Counted from the first letter of the stretch, positions 54,428 to 63,149 are shown. The stretch is DNA of 64,000 nucleotides from Paracoccaceae bacterium (GCA_013003075.1 JABDLJ010000019.1:89759-153758), one strand, 5' to 3'. The notes: a model not told the origin generated them from the sequence alone. A program made the numbers and translations.

Positions 54428-55006
54428 TCATCGTGTGTTGCCGTCGTCACGTTCTCGTATGCGACGCGCGTGATAGCGTTGGAAATCCTCTTCTGATTGA
54501 TCCAGATAGCGCTCTTCCTTGACCCAGGTCAGCAGGTCGAGCGTGGTTCCAGCGGAAAACGCGCCGGGCATGGTCGCAACCGATTGCGCCGTAGCGGATC
54601 GATCGGTGTCGATTTCCGGCGGCAGTAGAATCATCGTTGGCGTGAACAGAACGCCCCATTTCCGCGTCGCGTCCTTTTCGCTCAGCGTCTCGCCGTCGGT
54701 GTCCACGATCTCTATGTCGCCGTGCAGATTGATCTGGACCGGATAGTAGTCGTCTTCCAGCATCGTTTTGACCCGCGCATCGGTAAACGTCTTTTCGTGC
54801 ATATCCTGGCAATAGCTACAGCCGCGTTGTTCGACCAGGATCAGGATACGTTTGCCCTCGGCCGAAGCCTCGGCGGCATCTTCCTGAAGGTCCTTGAAGG
54901 TATCGCGCAGCCAATCGGCCTTGTGCAGACCATCGTCGCCCAGTTCGGCAGCCGCTACGGGAAGCGCCAGGCAGATTGCCAGGGCGGCATGCAAAACTCT
55001 TTTCAT
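54428..55006 (-). CDS. soxW: SoxW, periplasmic thioredoxin
   Basis: 192 residues from the ATG at 55006 with GGAGG upstream. A Sec signal ends near PVAAAEL. The CxxC active site is CSYC in VEQRGCSYCQDMHEK. The cis-proline is in LFTPTMILL. SoxW is thought to receive electrons from SoxV and keep Sox proteins reduced. 16 nt after soxV. Confidence 0.9.
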   Translation of the reverse strand: MKRVLHAALAICLALPVAAAELGDDGLHKADWLRDTFKDLQEDAAEASAEGKRILILVEQRGCSYCQDMHEKTFTDARVKTMLEDDYYPVQINLHGDIEIVDTDGETLSEKDATRKWGVLFTPTMILLPPEIDTDRSATAQSVATMPGAFSAGTTLDLLTWVKEERYLDQSEEDFQRYHARRIRERDDGNTR

Positions 55007-55022
55007 GTAAGCCTCCTTCGGT

Positions 55023-55754
55023 TCATCCAAGCTGCGGCCAGTAAAGCACCATCCAGTTGGCAATGACATTCACAGTTTCGGTGGCGATCAGAACGCCGAA
55101 AAGAACCAGCATTGCGCCCATGACCTTCTCGATCGTCCCAAGATGCCGCCGAAACCCCTTCATCCAGCGCAGGAACGGGCCGACGAAAAGGGCGGCGACG
55201 ATGAAGGGCAGCGTCATTCCGACACCGTAGACAAAGAGCAAAAGCGCGCCGCGCGCCGCGGTTTCGGTCCCTGCTGCAGTGAACAGGATCGCAGCCAGAA
55301 CCGGACCGACGCACGGGGTCCAGCCAAAGGCGAACGCCAGCCCGATGACGAAGGCGCCAAGATAGGTGACGTTCGATGTATCGCCCACGTCCGCGCGCAA
55401 CTGGCGATACAGGATCCCGATCTTGATGATCCCCAGGAAGTGCAGGCCCATCGCGATGATGATCGCCGCCGCGATCCAGCGCAGAACGTCGAACCAGTCG
55501 CGGAAAACCTGGCCGAACACGCTTGCCGTTGCGCCAAAAGCCATGAAGACCATGATCACCCCGGCCGCGAAAAACACCGAAGAGACGACTGCGCGCCGCC
55601 GCACGCTGGCATCGATCGGGCCTTCAGCGGTCAGCCGGTCCATCCCGACCCCCGCCAGATAACTGAGGTAAAACGGGACAATCGGCAACACGCAAGGCGT
55701 CAGAAACGACATAAGACCAGCAAGACCGGCCCAGGCCAAAGACACATCCAGCAT
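55023..55754 (-). CDS. soxV: SoxV, CcdA-type thiol electron transporter
   Basis: 243 residues from the ATG at 55754. Six-helix CcdA/DsbD-like membrane protein: LMSFLTPCVLPIVPFYLSY and FGWTPCVGPVLAAILF carry the two redox cysteines. It moves reducing power across the membrane to SoxW and SoxS. The divergent soxS gene is 73 nt away, with the first candidate SoxR operator between. Confidence 0.93.
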   Translation of the reverse strand: MLDVSLAWAGLAGLMSFLTPCVLPIVPFYLSYLAGVGMDRLTAEGPIDASVRRRAVVSSVFFAAGVIMVFMAFGATASVFGQVFRDWFDVLRWIAAAIIIAMGLHFLGIIKIGILYRQLRADVGDTSNVTYLGAFVIGLAFAFGWTPCVGPVLAAILFTAAGTETAARGALLLFVYGVGMTLPFIVAALFVGPFLRWMKGFRRHLGTIEKVMGAMLVLFGVLIATETVNVIANWMVLYWPQLG

Positions 55755-55771
55755 ACAAGTTGCCTTGATCA

Positions 55772-55787
55772 ATTCACATATTCAAAT
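55772..55787 (+). promoter_or_regulatory. Candidate SoxR operator between soxV and soxS
   Basis: ATTCACATATTCAAAT, 13 of 16 bases shared with the soxX site. It overlaps a possible soxV -10 (TTGTCA-17-ATATGT on the minus strand) and fills the spacer of a possible soxS promoter (TTGATC-17-TACGTT), so one site could silence both. Confidence 0.6.
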
Positions 55788-55827
55788 TACGTTGTATTTG
55801 ACAAATCAGTCAATCGGGTCTTTGAAC

Positions 55828-56196
55828 ATGCGCTGGATTGCCTCGCTGCTTACTGCTCTTTTCCTGCTTCCGGGCGGCAGTTCAGATGCGGCACAGCTGG
55901 TCTTGGTCGAAGAGCAAGGCTGCATCTGGTGTGCAGTCTGGAACAACGAGATTGCGCCGATTTATCCCAAGACCGCAGAAGGTAGATTCGCTCCGCTTCG
56001 GCGGATCGATATCCGGGAACCGTTCCCTGACGATCTGAAATTCGCCAGCCGCCCGGTTTTCACGCCCACGTTCATACTTGTGGAAGACGGCCAGGAAGTT
56101 GCTCGTATCGAAGGCTATCCGGGCGAGGATTTCTTCTGGGGTCTGCTGGAACGCATGCTTCTCGATCACACCAACTACGAAGGGCCAACATCATGA
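55828..56196 (+). CDS. soxS: SoxS, periplasmic thioredoxin-like protein
   Basis: 122 residues from the ATG at 55828 (signal RWIASLLTALFLL). The redox motif is CIWC in VEEQGCIWCAVW; the cis-proline is in VFTPTFILVED. In Paracoccus SoxS reactivates SoxYZ by reducing off-cycle disulfides. Its stop overlaps the start of the GlcG/HbpS-like gene by 4 bp. Confidence 0.9.
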   Translation: MRWIASLLTALFLLPGGSSDAAQLVLVEEQGCIWCAVWNNEIAPIYPKTAEGRFAPLRRIDIREPFPDDLKFASRPVFTPTFILVEDGQEVARIEGYPGEDFFWGLLERMLLDHTNYEGPTS

Positions 56197-56696
56197 CACG
56201 ACTTTGCACAGCCGCCATACTCAGCGTTGTCCTTGCCGCTCCGGCGGTGGCTCAGGACGAAGAGCCACTGGTCATATTCAAGATGCTGCGCCCTGAGCTT
56301 GCGCTCAAGATGGCGCAGACCGCGCTGGAAAACTGCCGCGAGGCGGGGTTTCAGGTCGGTGTTGCGGTTGTCGATCGCTTCGGCGTGCCGCAGGTCTTTC
56401 TGCGCGACCGTTTTGCCGGCCCGCACACGTCCGAGACGGCAACGCGCAAGGCCTGGACCGCCGTCAGTTTCCGCGCCAGCACGCTTGAGCTGGGCAAGGT
56501 GATGAACACCGAGTCCGACAGCTTCGGTGTCCGGTTCATCAGCGACGCGCTGCCACTGGGCGGCGGGATGCCGGTACTTGACGGCGATGGCAGCATTGTC
56601 GCAGGTATTGGCGTGTCAGGCGCCCCAAGCCCCGCCGCCGATGAGGTTTGCGCCGAGGCGGGCATCGAAGCTATCGCCGACGAAATCGCCTTCTAG
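56193..56696 (+). CDS. Exported GlcG/HbpS-like protein
   Basis: 167 residues with a Sec signal (AILSVVLAAPAVAQD). The body matches the GlcG/HbpS fold: ALENCREAGFQVGVAVVDRFG, ATRKAWTAVSFRASTLEL, GGMPVLDGDGSIVAGIGVSGAP, ADEVCAEAGIEAI. Some members bind heme; the function in Sox clusters is unknown. It lies between soxS and soxR and is coupled to soxS, so it belongs to the same transcript. Confidence 0.82.
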   Translation: MTRLCTAAILSVVLAAPAVAQDEEPLVIFKMLRPELALKMAQTALENCREAGFQVGVAVVDRFGVPQVFLRDRFAGPHTSETATRKAWTAVSFRASTLELGKVMNTESDSFGVRFISDALPLGGGMPVLDGDGSIVAGIGVSGAPSPAADEVCAEAGIEAIADEIAF

Positions 56697-56705
56697 GAGA
56701 GCCCG

Positions 56706-57053
56706 ATGGTTCTGCCCGTCATATCCGAAGACATTACCGATGCGGAAATTGAGCGGATGATGGTCAGCGCCTGCGACGCTGCCAATTTCCTGAAGGCAAT
56801 CAGTCACGAGGGCCGCCTGATGATCTTGTGTCACCTGGCGACGGGCGAAAAATCGGTCACCGAGCTGGAACGGCTGCTGTCGGCCAGGCAGGCCGCGGTC
56901 TCGCAGCAGCTCTCGCGTTTGCGGATGGAGGGACTGGTCCAGCCCCGACGCGACGGAAAGACCATCTACTACAGCCTCACCGACAAGCGCGCGACCAAGA
57001 TGCTGGACGTCGTCTATGATCTGTTTTGCGAAAAGACAGGGAACGATGTCTAA
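56706..57053 (+). CDS. soxR: SoxR, ArsR-family repressor of the sox genes
   Basis: 115 residues with the ArsR winged helix (LERLLSARQAAVSQQLSRLRMEGLV, then RRDGKTIYYSL). Cysteines occur at 23, 42 (MILCHLATG) and 108 (DLFCEKTG). The 42/108 pair has the position and spacing of Cys41/Cys107 of SqrR, which form a tetrasulfide with persulfides and release DNA. SoxR is known to repress sox genes from the soxS-soxV and soxW-soxX intervals. Preceded by AGGAGA. Confidence 0.92.
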   Translation: MVLPVISEDITDAEIERMMVSACDAANFLKAISHEGRLMILCHLATGEKSVTELERLLSARQAAVSQQLSRLRMEGLVQPRRDGKTIYYSLTDKRATKMLDVVYDLFCEKTGNDV

Positions 57054-57086
57054 GCGTTTGCTTGGGCCAAAGGGGAAGGGGCTGCA

Positions 57087-58139
57087 GTGATCGAAGTCAT
57101 CGGTGAACCGGCATCGGCGGCGCTTTTTGGCCTTGCGGGCGGGATCGTCCTGGGGCTGGCGGCGCGGCTTGCCCGGTTCTGCTCGCTTGGTGCGATCGAG
57201 GACGCTTTTCTGGGCGGCTCGAACAAACGCATTGCGATGTGGGCGATTGCCATCGGAGTAGCGCTTGTCGGATGCTTCACCCTGTCCGCCACCGGCCAGC
57301 TTGATCTGGCAGGCACCTTCTATCACACACAGCCCTTCAGCCCAATTCTCGTGGTGGTCGGCGGCCTTGTGTTTGGCTACGGCATGTCGCTTGCCGGCAA
57401 TTGCGGCTTCGGGGCCCTGGCGCGGATGGGCGGCGGCGATCTTAGATCGTTCGTGATCGTCCTGGTTCTTGGAATTTGCGCCTACGTTACTCTGACGGGT
57501 CCGCTGGCGCCGTTGCGCGTGGCGGTACTTGAGGCCACCGCGGTCTCGCTTCCCGAGGGCGGTATCGCTGGCATGCTGGCGGGGATAGGCATCCCGCCGC
57601 TGCTGACCGGGCTTGTTGCGGGCGCGGCCTTTCTGGCGCTTGGGCTGGCGCAAAGCGGGTTGCGCCATGACAGAACGGCACTGATCTGGTCGGTGCTGGT
57701 CGGCCTTGCGATCGTATCCGGCTGGGCCGGGACGCAACACATCGCCGCGCATGGGTTCGAGGCGATCGGAGTGGCCTCGCACACCTATTCGGCCCCGGTC
57801 GGCGAGACGATCCTCTTCGTGATGACCGCAAGCGGCGGAGGCCTCAGTTTCGGCGTCGGTTCGGTTCTGGGTGTCGTGGTCGGGGCGGTGATCGGTTCGC
57901 TCTGCAAAGGCCAGTTTCGCTGGGAATCCTGCGAGGACCCCCGCGAACTACGCCGCCAGATCGCCGGGGCCGCCGGCATGGGGGTCGGGGCGGTTCTGGC
58001 GGTCGGCTGCACCATCGGACAGGGCATCTCGGCGTTTTCGGTTCTGGCCTACAGCGCGCCCCTGGCCGTCGTATCCATCCTTATCGGGGCAGCTGCCGGA
58101 CTGAACTATCTGGTCACGGGCCGGCTTTCGTGGCGGTAG
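57087..58139 (+). CDS. soxT: SoxT, YeeE/YedE family permease
   Basis: 350 residues from a GTG start. Three conserved cysteines: LARFCSLG, AGNCGFGAL and VGCTIGQGISAF, the pattern of the TsuA/YeeE thiosulfate transporter family. Membrane segments cover most of the length. Order soxS-soxR-soxT matches known lithotrophic clusters. It may import thiosulfate or a sulfur signal for SoxR. Convergent with dppF, 11 nt away. Confidence 0.87.
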   Translation: MIEVIGEPASAALFGLAGGIVLGLAARLARFCSLGAIEDAFLGGSNKRIAMWAIAIGVALVGCFTLSATGQLDLAGTFYHTQPFSPILVVVGGLVFGYGMSLAGNCGFGALARMGGGDLRSFVIVLVLGICAYVTLTGPLAPLRVAVLEATAVSLPEGGIAGMLAGIGIPPLLTGLVAGAAFLALGLAQSGLRHDRTALIWSVLVGLAIVSGWAGTQHIAAHGFEAIGVASHTYSAPVGETILFVMTASGGGLSFGVGSVLGVVVGAVIGSLCKGQFRWESCEDPRELRRQIAGAAGMGVGAVLAVGCTIGQGISAFSVLAYSAPLAVVSILIGAAAGLNYLVTGRLSWR

Positions 58140-58150
58140 CCGGCCACTGC

Positions 58151-59122
58151 CTACTGGTCTTCGCCGACACCATCGGGAAAGAAGCACGCCGCGCCATGCG
58201 GCTCGCCTTCTAGCTGGGGCACCTCGGCGCGGCAGCGGGCCTGCACTTTCCAGCAGCGCGGCGCGAACGGGCATCCGTCAGGAATGGCCAGCGGCGAGGG
58301 CAGCTCTCCGGTCAGCTTGATCCGCTCTTTGGCGGCGTTCGGCTCTGCACGCGGCGTCGCCGACAAAAGCGCCCGCGTGTAGGGATGCCGCGGCGCCTCG
58401 AAGACCTGCTCCTTCGGTCCCTTCTCAACGGCGCGCCCCAGGTACATGACGATCACGTCGTCCGCGATATGGCGCACAACGCTAAGGTCATGGCTGATGA
58501 AGAGATAGGCCAGCTGCAGCCGCTCCTGCAGCTCCATGATCAGGTTCAGGATCGCCGACTGGATCGACAGATCAAGCGCCGACACAGGCTCGTCCAGCAC
58601 CAGCACCTTGGGATCCAGCATCAAGGCGCGCGCCACCGCGATCCTCTGGCGCTGCCCGCCCGAGAACATGTGCGGGTAGCGGTCGAAATGTTCGGGGCGC
58701 AAGCCGACCAGTTTCAGCATCTCGCGCGCCTTGGTCTCGCGCTCTTCCCGGCTAAGTTCGGGGTGATTGATGACAAGCGGCTCTTGCAGGATCGTGCCGA
58801 TGCGCTGGCGCGGGTTGAGCGAGCCGTAAGGGTCCTGGAACACGATCTGAACAGAACTGCGCAACTCGGCCCAGCCTTCGGGGCGTATCTCTTTGCCCTC
58901 CAGCGTCAGCGAGCCCGCCGTGGGCTCTTCGATCATCGCGACCATCCGCGCCAGCGTGGACTTGCCGCAGCCGCTTTCTCCGACGACCGCCAGCGTCTTG
59001 CCCGGCGTCAGCGTGAAATCGAGCCCTCCGACCGCGCGCAGCACCTGCGGGCTGCGAAAAAGGCCCGATGAGACGTTGTAGTGGCGCTGAAGCGCAGTTG
59101 CCTGCATCACGGTGTCGGTCAT
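58151..59122 (-). CDS. dppF: Dipeptide/oligopeptide ABC transporter ATP-binding protein (DppF type)
   Basis: 323 residues. Walker A VVGESGCGKSTLARM, signature FSGGQRQRIAVARALM, Walker B VLVLDEPVSALDLSIQ. The C-terminal oligopeptide extension contains a cysteine-bearing PDGCPFAPRCWKVQARC, the Fe-S-like motif seen in DppD/DppF. Overlaps dppD by 4 bp. Last gene of the peptide transport run. Confidence 0.92.
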   Translation of the reverse strand: MTDTVMQATALQRHYNVSSGLFRSPQVLRAVGGLDFTLTPGKTLAVVGESGCGKSTLARMVAMIEEPTAGSLTLEGKEIRPEGWAELRSSVQIVFQDPYGSLNPRQRIGTILQEPLVINHPELSREERETKAREMLKLVGLRPEHFDRYPHMFSGGQRQRIAVARALMLDPKVLVLDEPVSALDLSIQSAILNLIMELQERLQLAYLFISHDLSVVRHIADDVIVMYLGRAVEKGPKEQVFEAPRHPYTRALLSATPRAEPNAAKERIKLTGELPSPLAIPDGCPFAPRCWKVQARCRAEVPQLEGEPHGAACFFPDGVGEDQ

Positions 59123-60096
59123 GAGGCGGCCCTTTCATCGACGTTCAGCGGATAGAAACACCGGGCCATCCCCAGGTCGGCGCTTTGCGTGCCCGGCGGC
59201 GTCGATTTGCACCTGGCGTCAGCGTATTTGCAGCGCGGCGAAAAGAGACAGCCTTGCGGGCGGTCATACTGCCCTGGCACAACGCCGGGGATCGTCGGCA
59301 GAAGCCTTTCGGTCGCGCGCTCTGGCAGCGCGTCGAGAAGCGCGGCGGTATAGGGATGGTGCGGCGTGGAAAACAGCGGCCCGACCGGCTGCTCTTCGAT
59401 CTTCTGGCCAGCATACTGAACGCTGACACGCTCGGCGGTCTCGGCCACAACGCCCATGTCATGCGTGATCAGTACAAGCGCCATGCCGGTTTCGTCGCGC
59501 AAGGTGGCCAGCAGATCCAGGATCTGCGCCTGGATCGTCACGTCCAGCGCAGTTGTCGGCTCGTCGGCGATCAGAAGCTTGGGCTTGCAGGCAATCGCCA
59601 TCGCGATCATCGCCCGCTGGTTCATGCCGCCCGACAACTGGTGCGGAAAGGCCGACAGGCGTTTTTCGGGATCGGGAATTCCGACCTGCTCGAAAAGCTC
59701 GATGGCCCGCGCATGGCGGGCGGTGCGGTCGAGACCAAGATGATAGCGCAGCGCCTCCTTGATCTGCCAGCCGACCGTGAAGCACGGGTTCAGCGAGGAC
59801 ATGGGCTCTTGAAAGATCATCGACAGATCGTTGCCGATAATGCGCCGCCGGGCGCGGCTATCCATGCGCAGCAGGTCATGGCCGTCGAAATTAACCTCGT
59901 CTGCCGTGACCGTCGCGGTCCAGGGCAAAAGACCCATCAGCGCCAGCATGGAAACCGACTTGCCTGAGCCGCTTTCGCCGACGATCGCCAGGATCTCCGA
60001 GGTATCGACATCCTGGTCGACGGCATCGACCGCGCGAAACTGCCCCGAGGCTGTCGAGAAATCGACACTGAGATTGCGAATACGAAGAAGTGGCAT
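59119..60096 (-). CDS. dppD: Dipeptide/oligopeptide ABC transporter ATP-binding protein (DppD type)
   Basis: 325 residues. Walker A IVGESGSGKSVSMLAL, signature QLSGGMNQRAMIAMAIA, Walker B LLIADEPTTALDVTIQ, and the C-terminal CLFSPRCKYADARC. It pairs with DppF to power DppBC. Three nucleotides separate it from dppC. Confidence 0.92.
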   Translation of the reverse strand: MPLLRIRNLSVDFSTASGQFRAVDAVDQDVDTSEILAIVGESGSGKSVSMLALMGLLPWTATVTADEVNFDGHDLLRMDSRARRRIIGNDLSMIFQEPMSSLNPCFTVGWQIKEALRYHLGLDRTARHARAIELFEQVGIPDPEKRLSAFPHQLSGGMNQRAMIAMAIACKPKLLIADEPTTALDVTIQAQILDLLATLRDETGMALVLITHDMGVVAETAERVSVQYAGQKIEEQPVGPLFSTPHHPYTAALLDALPERATERLLPTIPGVVPGQYDRPQGCLFSPRCKYADARCKSTPPGTQSADLGMARCFYPLNVDERAAS

Positions 60097-60099
60097 GGC

Positions 60100-61005
60100 T
60101 CAGCTCCTCTTCAGCTTTGGATCAAGCGCATCGCGCAGCCCGTCGCCCATCAGGTTGATCGCCAGGACCGTGACCAGGATCGCAAGGCCTGGGAAAGTGA
60201 CCACCCACCAGGCGCGCAGAATGAACTCGCGCGCCTCGGCCAGCATGGTGCCCCATTCCGGTGTCGGCGGCTGCGCGCCCATCCCCAGAAAGCCAAGCGC
60301 GGCGGCATCGAGGATGGCGGTCGAAAAGGACAGGGCGGCCTGCACGATGATCGGGGCAAGGCAGTTGGGCAGCACCGTGATGAACATCTGCCGCAGCCGG
60401 CCCGCGCCCGCGACTCGCGCAGAGATCACGTAGTCCTTGGGCTTTTCGGACATCACGCTGGCGCGTGTCAGCCGGACGTAGTGCGGCTGCAAGACGATCG
60501 CGATAGCGATCATCGCATTGGTCAGCGAGGGGCCAAGGATCGCCACCAGAACAAGCGCCAGCAGCAGCGACGGAAAGGCCAGGATGATATCCATGATCCG
60601 CATGATGATCGTATCAAGCCACTTGGGCGCAAAGCCTGCGATCAGGCCGACCAGGATGCCGCCGGATGCCGCGATGCTGACCACGACGATCCCGACGAAG
60701 AACGAATAGCGCGCGCCCTCGATCAGCCGCGACAGCATGTCCCGGCCAAGCGGATCGGTGCCCAGCGGAAAGGTCCAGTCGCCGCCCTCCTGCCAGAACG
60801 GCGGTTGCAGCGTGTTGCTGCGAAACTGGGCGGTCGCGTCATGCGGCGCGAGCCACGTTCCGAACAGCGCCAGAAAGGCGAAGATTGCGAAGATCCACAG
60901 GCCGATCACGGCCCCCCGGTTTTCCCGAAAGTAGAACCAGAACTCACGCAACCTGCCCGGGCGGACCTCGTTGGTTGCGGCTTTGGCTGCGAGTGCGTCG
61001 TCCAT
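60100..61005 (-). CDS. dppC: Dipeptide/oligopeptide ABC transporter permease (DppC type)
   Basis: 301 residues. An N-terminal cytoplasmic tail, a first helix (GLWIFAIFAFLALFGTWLA), and the BPD transporter core with the EAA loop region (VSARVAGAGRLRQMFITVLPNCLAPI). LGTDPLGRDMLSRLI is diagnostic of the OppC/DppC family. Overlaps dppB by one base. Confidence 0.93.
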   Translation of the reverse strand: MDDALAAKAATNEVRPGRLREFWFYFRENRGAVIGLWIFAIFAFLALFGTWLAPHDATAQFRSNTLQPPFWQEGGDWTFPLGTDPLGRDMLSRLIEGARYSFFVGIVVVSIAASGGILVGLIAGFAPKWLDTIIMRIMDIILAFPSLLLALVLVAILGPSLTNAMIAIAIVLQPHYVRLTRASVMSEKPKDYVISARVAGAGRLRQMFITVLPNCLAPIIVQAALSFSTAILDAAALGFLGMGAQPPTPEWGTMLAEAREFILRAWWVVTFPGLAILVTVLAINLMGDGLRDALDPKLKRS

Positions 61006-62012
61006 CAGCGCTTCCTGATCTTGGGGTTGATGACACCGTAGAGCATGTCGACGGTCAGGTTCACGATCATGACCATCACCGCGATAAGCAGTAGCCCACC
61101 CTGCACCACAGGATAGTCGCGGCGGAAGATGCTATCGACCATCCACTTGCCGATGCCGGGCCAGCTGAAGATCGTCTCGGTCAGGATCGCGCCCGCCAGA
61201 AGCGTGCCGACCGAAAGGCCGATCACCGTGATCACCGGGATCAGCGCATTGCGCAGCGCGTGCACGCCGTTGATGCGTCCCGGCGACAGGCCCTTGGCGC
61301 GCGCCGTGCGGATGTAATCCTCTCCCAGCACCTCCAGCATGGCCGACCGGGTCTGCCGCGCGATCACCGCAAGCGGGATGGTGCCCAGAACGATCGTCGG
61401 CAACACCAGATGGCGCACGGCTGAAGCGAACGCTCCGGTCTGGCCCGACGCGAGGCTGTCGATCAGCATGAAGCCGGTCGGATCGGGGAAATAGTAGATC
61501 AGGTCGATCCGGCCCGACACCGGCGTCCATTGCAGGTTGCCCGAAAAGACGATGATCAGCAGAAGCGCCCACCAGAAGATCGGCATCGAATACCCGATAA
61601 GGGCAGTCGACATCAGCGCGCGGTCAAAGAACTTGCCGCGGTTCACCGCCGCGATCACTCCGGCGGGCAGTCCCAGTGCCACGGCAAAGATCATCGCGCA
61701 GATCGACAGCTCCAGCGTTGCGGGGAAAAGCGAGAAAAACTCGTCCCAGACCGGTCTTTTGGTGACGAAGGAATTGCCAAGATCACCCTGCAGAACGCCC
61801 GTCAGGTAGTCCCAGAACTGCGCGTAGATCGGCCGGTCGAATCCGAATTGCTCGCTTAGCTCGGCATAACGCTCTTCGGTCAGCCCGCGCTCTCCGGCCA
61901 TCACGATGATCGGATCGCCGGGCAGTACCCGGATGAACGCAAACGAGATCAGCGTGACCCCGATAAAGGTCGGCACGAACGTCAGAAGACGGCTCAGGAC
62001 ATAGTTCAGCAT
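61005..62012 (-). CDS. dppB: Dipeptide/oligopeptide ABC transporter permease (DppB type)
   Basis: 335 residues. N-terminus RLLTFVPTFIGVTLISFAFIRVLPGDP, the core with YIRTARAKGLSPGRINGVHALRNALIPVI (EAA loop), and the final helices. Overlaps the M24 peptidase gene by 7 bp, pointing to one transcript. Confidence 0.93.
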   Translation of the reverse strand: MLNYVLSRLLTFVPTFIGVTLISFAFIRVLPGDPIIVMAGERGLTEERYAELSEQFGFDRPIYAQFWDYLTGVLQGDLGNSFVTKRPVWDEFFSLFPATLELSICAMIFAVALGLPAGVIAAVNRGKFFDRALMSTALIGYSMPIFWWALLLIIVFSGNLQWTPVSGRIDLIYYFPDPTGFMLIDSLASGQTGAFASAVRHLVLPTIVLGTIPLAVIARQTRSAMLEVLGEDYIRTARAKGLSPGRINGVHALRNALIPVITVIGLSVGTLLAGAILTETIFSWPGIGKWMVDSIFRRDYPVVQGGLLLIAVMVMIVNLTVDMLYGVINPKIRKR

Positions 62013-63115
62013 GACAGCACCGTCAGTTCCTTTGGATAGTGGGTGAGCGACGTGGCCCCGGTTTCGGTGACCAGGACGTCGTCTTCGATCCGGACGCCGA
62101 AATTGTCGATCTCGTAAAGCCCCGGCTCGTTGGTGAAGACCGTTCCGGCGGGAAGCGCCATGTGATTGCCGCGCATGATATAGGGCGCTTCATGTACGTC
62201 GCGGCCAAGGCCGTGGCCGGTTTTCGTGCGAATGCGGTCCGCGAAGGGCGAGGCTTCCAGAACGCCGATCACGGCATCGTCGATCTGGTGTGCGGTCACG
62301 CCCGCCTTGGTCACCTCAAAGCCCTTGAGGTTGGCGCGCAGCACCGTGTCATAGACGGCCTGGGCCTCGTCGGTGGCGTGGCCCAGAAAGACCGTCCGGG
62401 TGATGTCTGCGGCAAACCCGTGCTTGCGGGCACCGAAATCCAGCAAAAGCGCGTCACCCGCCTTCACCGCGTAGTCGGCGCGCGCCTTTGCGTGCGGGCG
62501 GGCAGAGCCGTCCCCGGCGGCGACGATGGGATGAAAGGCCTGATCCTCGGCCCCTTCCGCAAAAAGCGCCTGGATCAGAACCTGCTCGATCTCTTTCTCG
62601 GTCTGGCCAAGACGCACCGTCTTCAGGGTGCGGTCCAGCGCGCGCTCGGAAATCGCAATCGCCGCCTTCAGCGCTTCGATGTCTTCTGCTGTCTTGACCA
62701 AGCGCAGGCCCGATATCTCACGCTCGGCGTCGATGATCTTCAAATCGGGCTGCGCGTGCTTCAACGCGTGATGCACGAAGACCCGCATCACCTGGCCTTC
62801 GACACCCAGCGAGCCGATCTCAAGATGCGCCAGCAAGTCGGTGAAGGCGGCGCCGTACCCGTCTTGGTCGCGCCAGTCGAAAACGGCGCCTTCGAACCCG
62901 ACCAGATCCCAGCTTCGCAGTTCAAGGTTGGGCACCAGCGCCGCCGGATCGCCGTGGGCCGGAATGACCAGAAGGAAAGGGCGCTCGTGGCTCATGAAGG
63001 CATGGCGCACGGCCCGGGTAAAATTCGGTCCCGGCACAAGCGCAACCGCATCGACACCAAGCTCAGCGGCCACACCGGCATAGGCTGAAAGGCGGTCAGA
63101 TAGCGTTTGCGTCAC
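62006..63115 (-). CDS. M24 family metallopeptidase (Xaa-Pro dipeptidase/aminopeptidase P type)
   Basis: 369 residues from a GTG at 63115; the exact start is uncertain as no strong Shine-Dalgarno is visible. N-terminal creatinase-like domain, then the M24 fold: DALLLDFGARKHGFAADITRTVFLG carries two metal-binding Asp, TGHGLGRDVHEAPYI the metal His, NEPGLYEIDNFGVRIED the last Glu residues. It likely cleaves imported proline peptides in the cytoplasm. It sits between dppA and dppB, an intimate link between uptake and use. Confidence 0.88.
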   Translation of the reverse strand: MTQTLSDRLSAYAGVAAELGVDAVALVPGPNFTRAVRHAFMSHERPFLLVIPAHGDPAALVPNLELRSWDLVGFEGAVFDWRDQDGYGAAFTDLLAHLEIGSLGVEGQVMRVFVHHALKHAQPDLKIIDAEREISGLRLVKTAEDIEALKAAIAISERALDRTLKTVRLGQTEKEIEQVLIQALFAEGAEDQAFHPIVAAGDGSARPHAKARADYAVKAGDALLLDFGARKHGFAADITRTVFLGHATDEAQAVYDTVLRANLKGFEVTKAGVTAHQIDDAVIGVLEASPFADRIRTKTGHGLGRDVHEAPYIMRGNHMALPAGTVFTNEPGLYEIDNFGVRIEDDVLVTETGATSLTHYPKELTVLSC

Positions 63116-63149
63116 GATGCAAGGCCCGGGTGATAATTGGGATGAGTTG

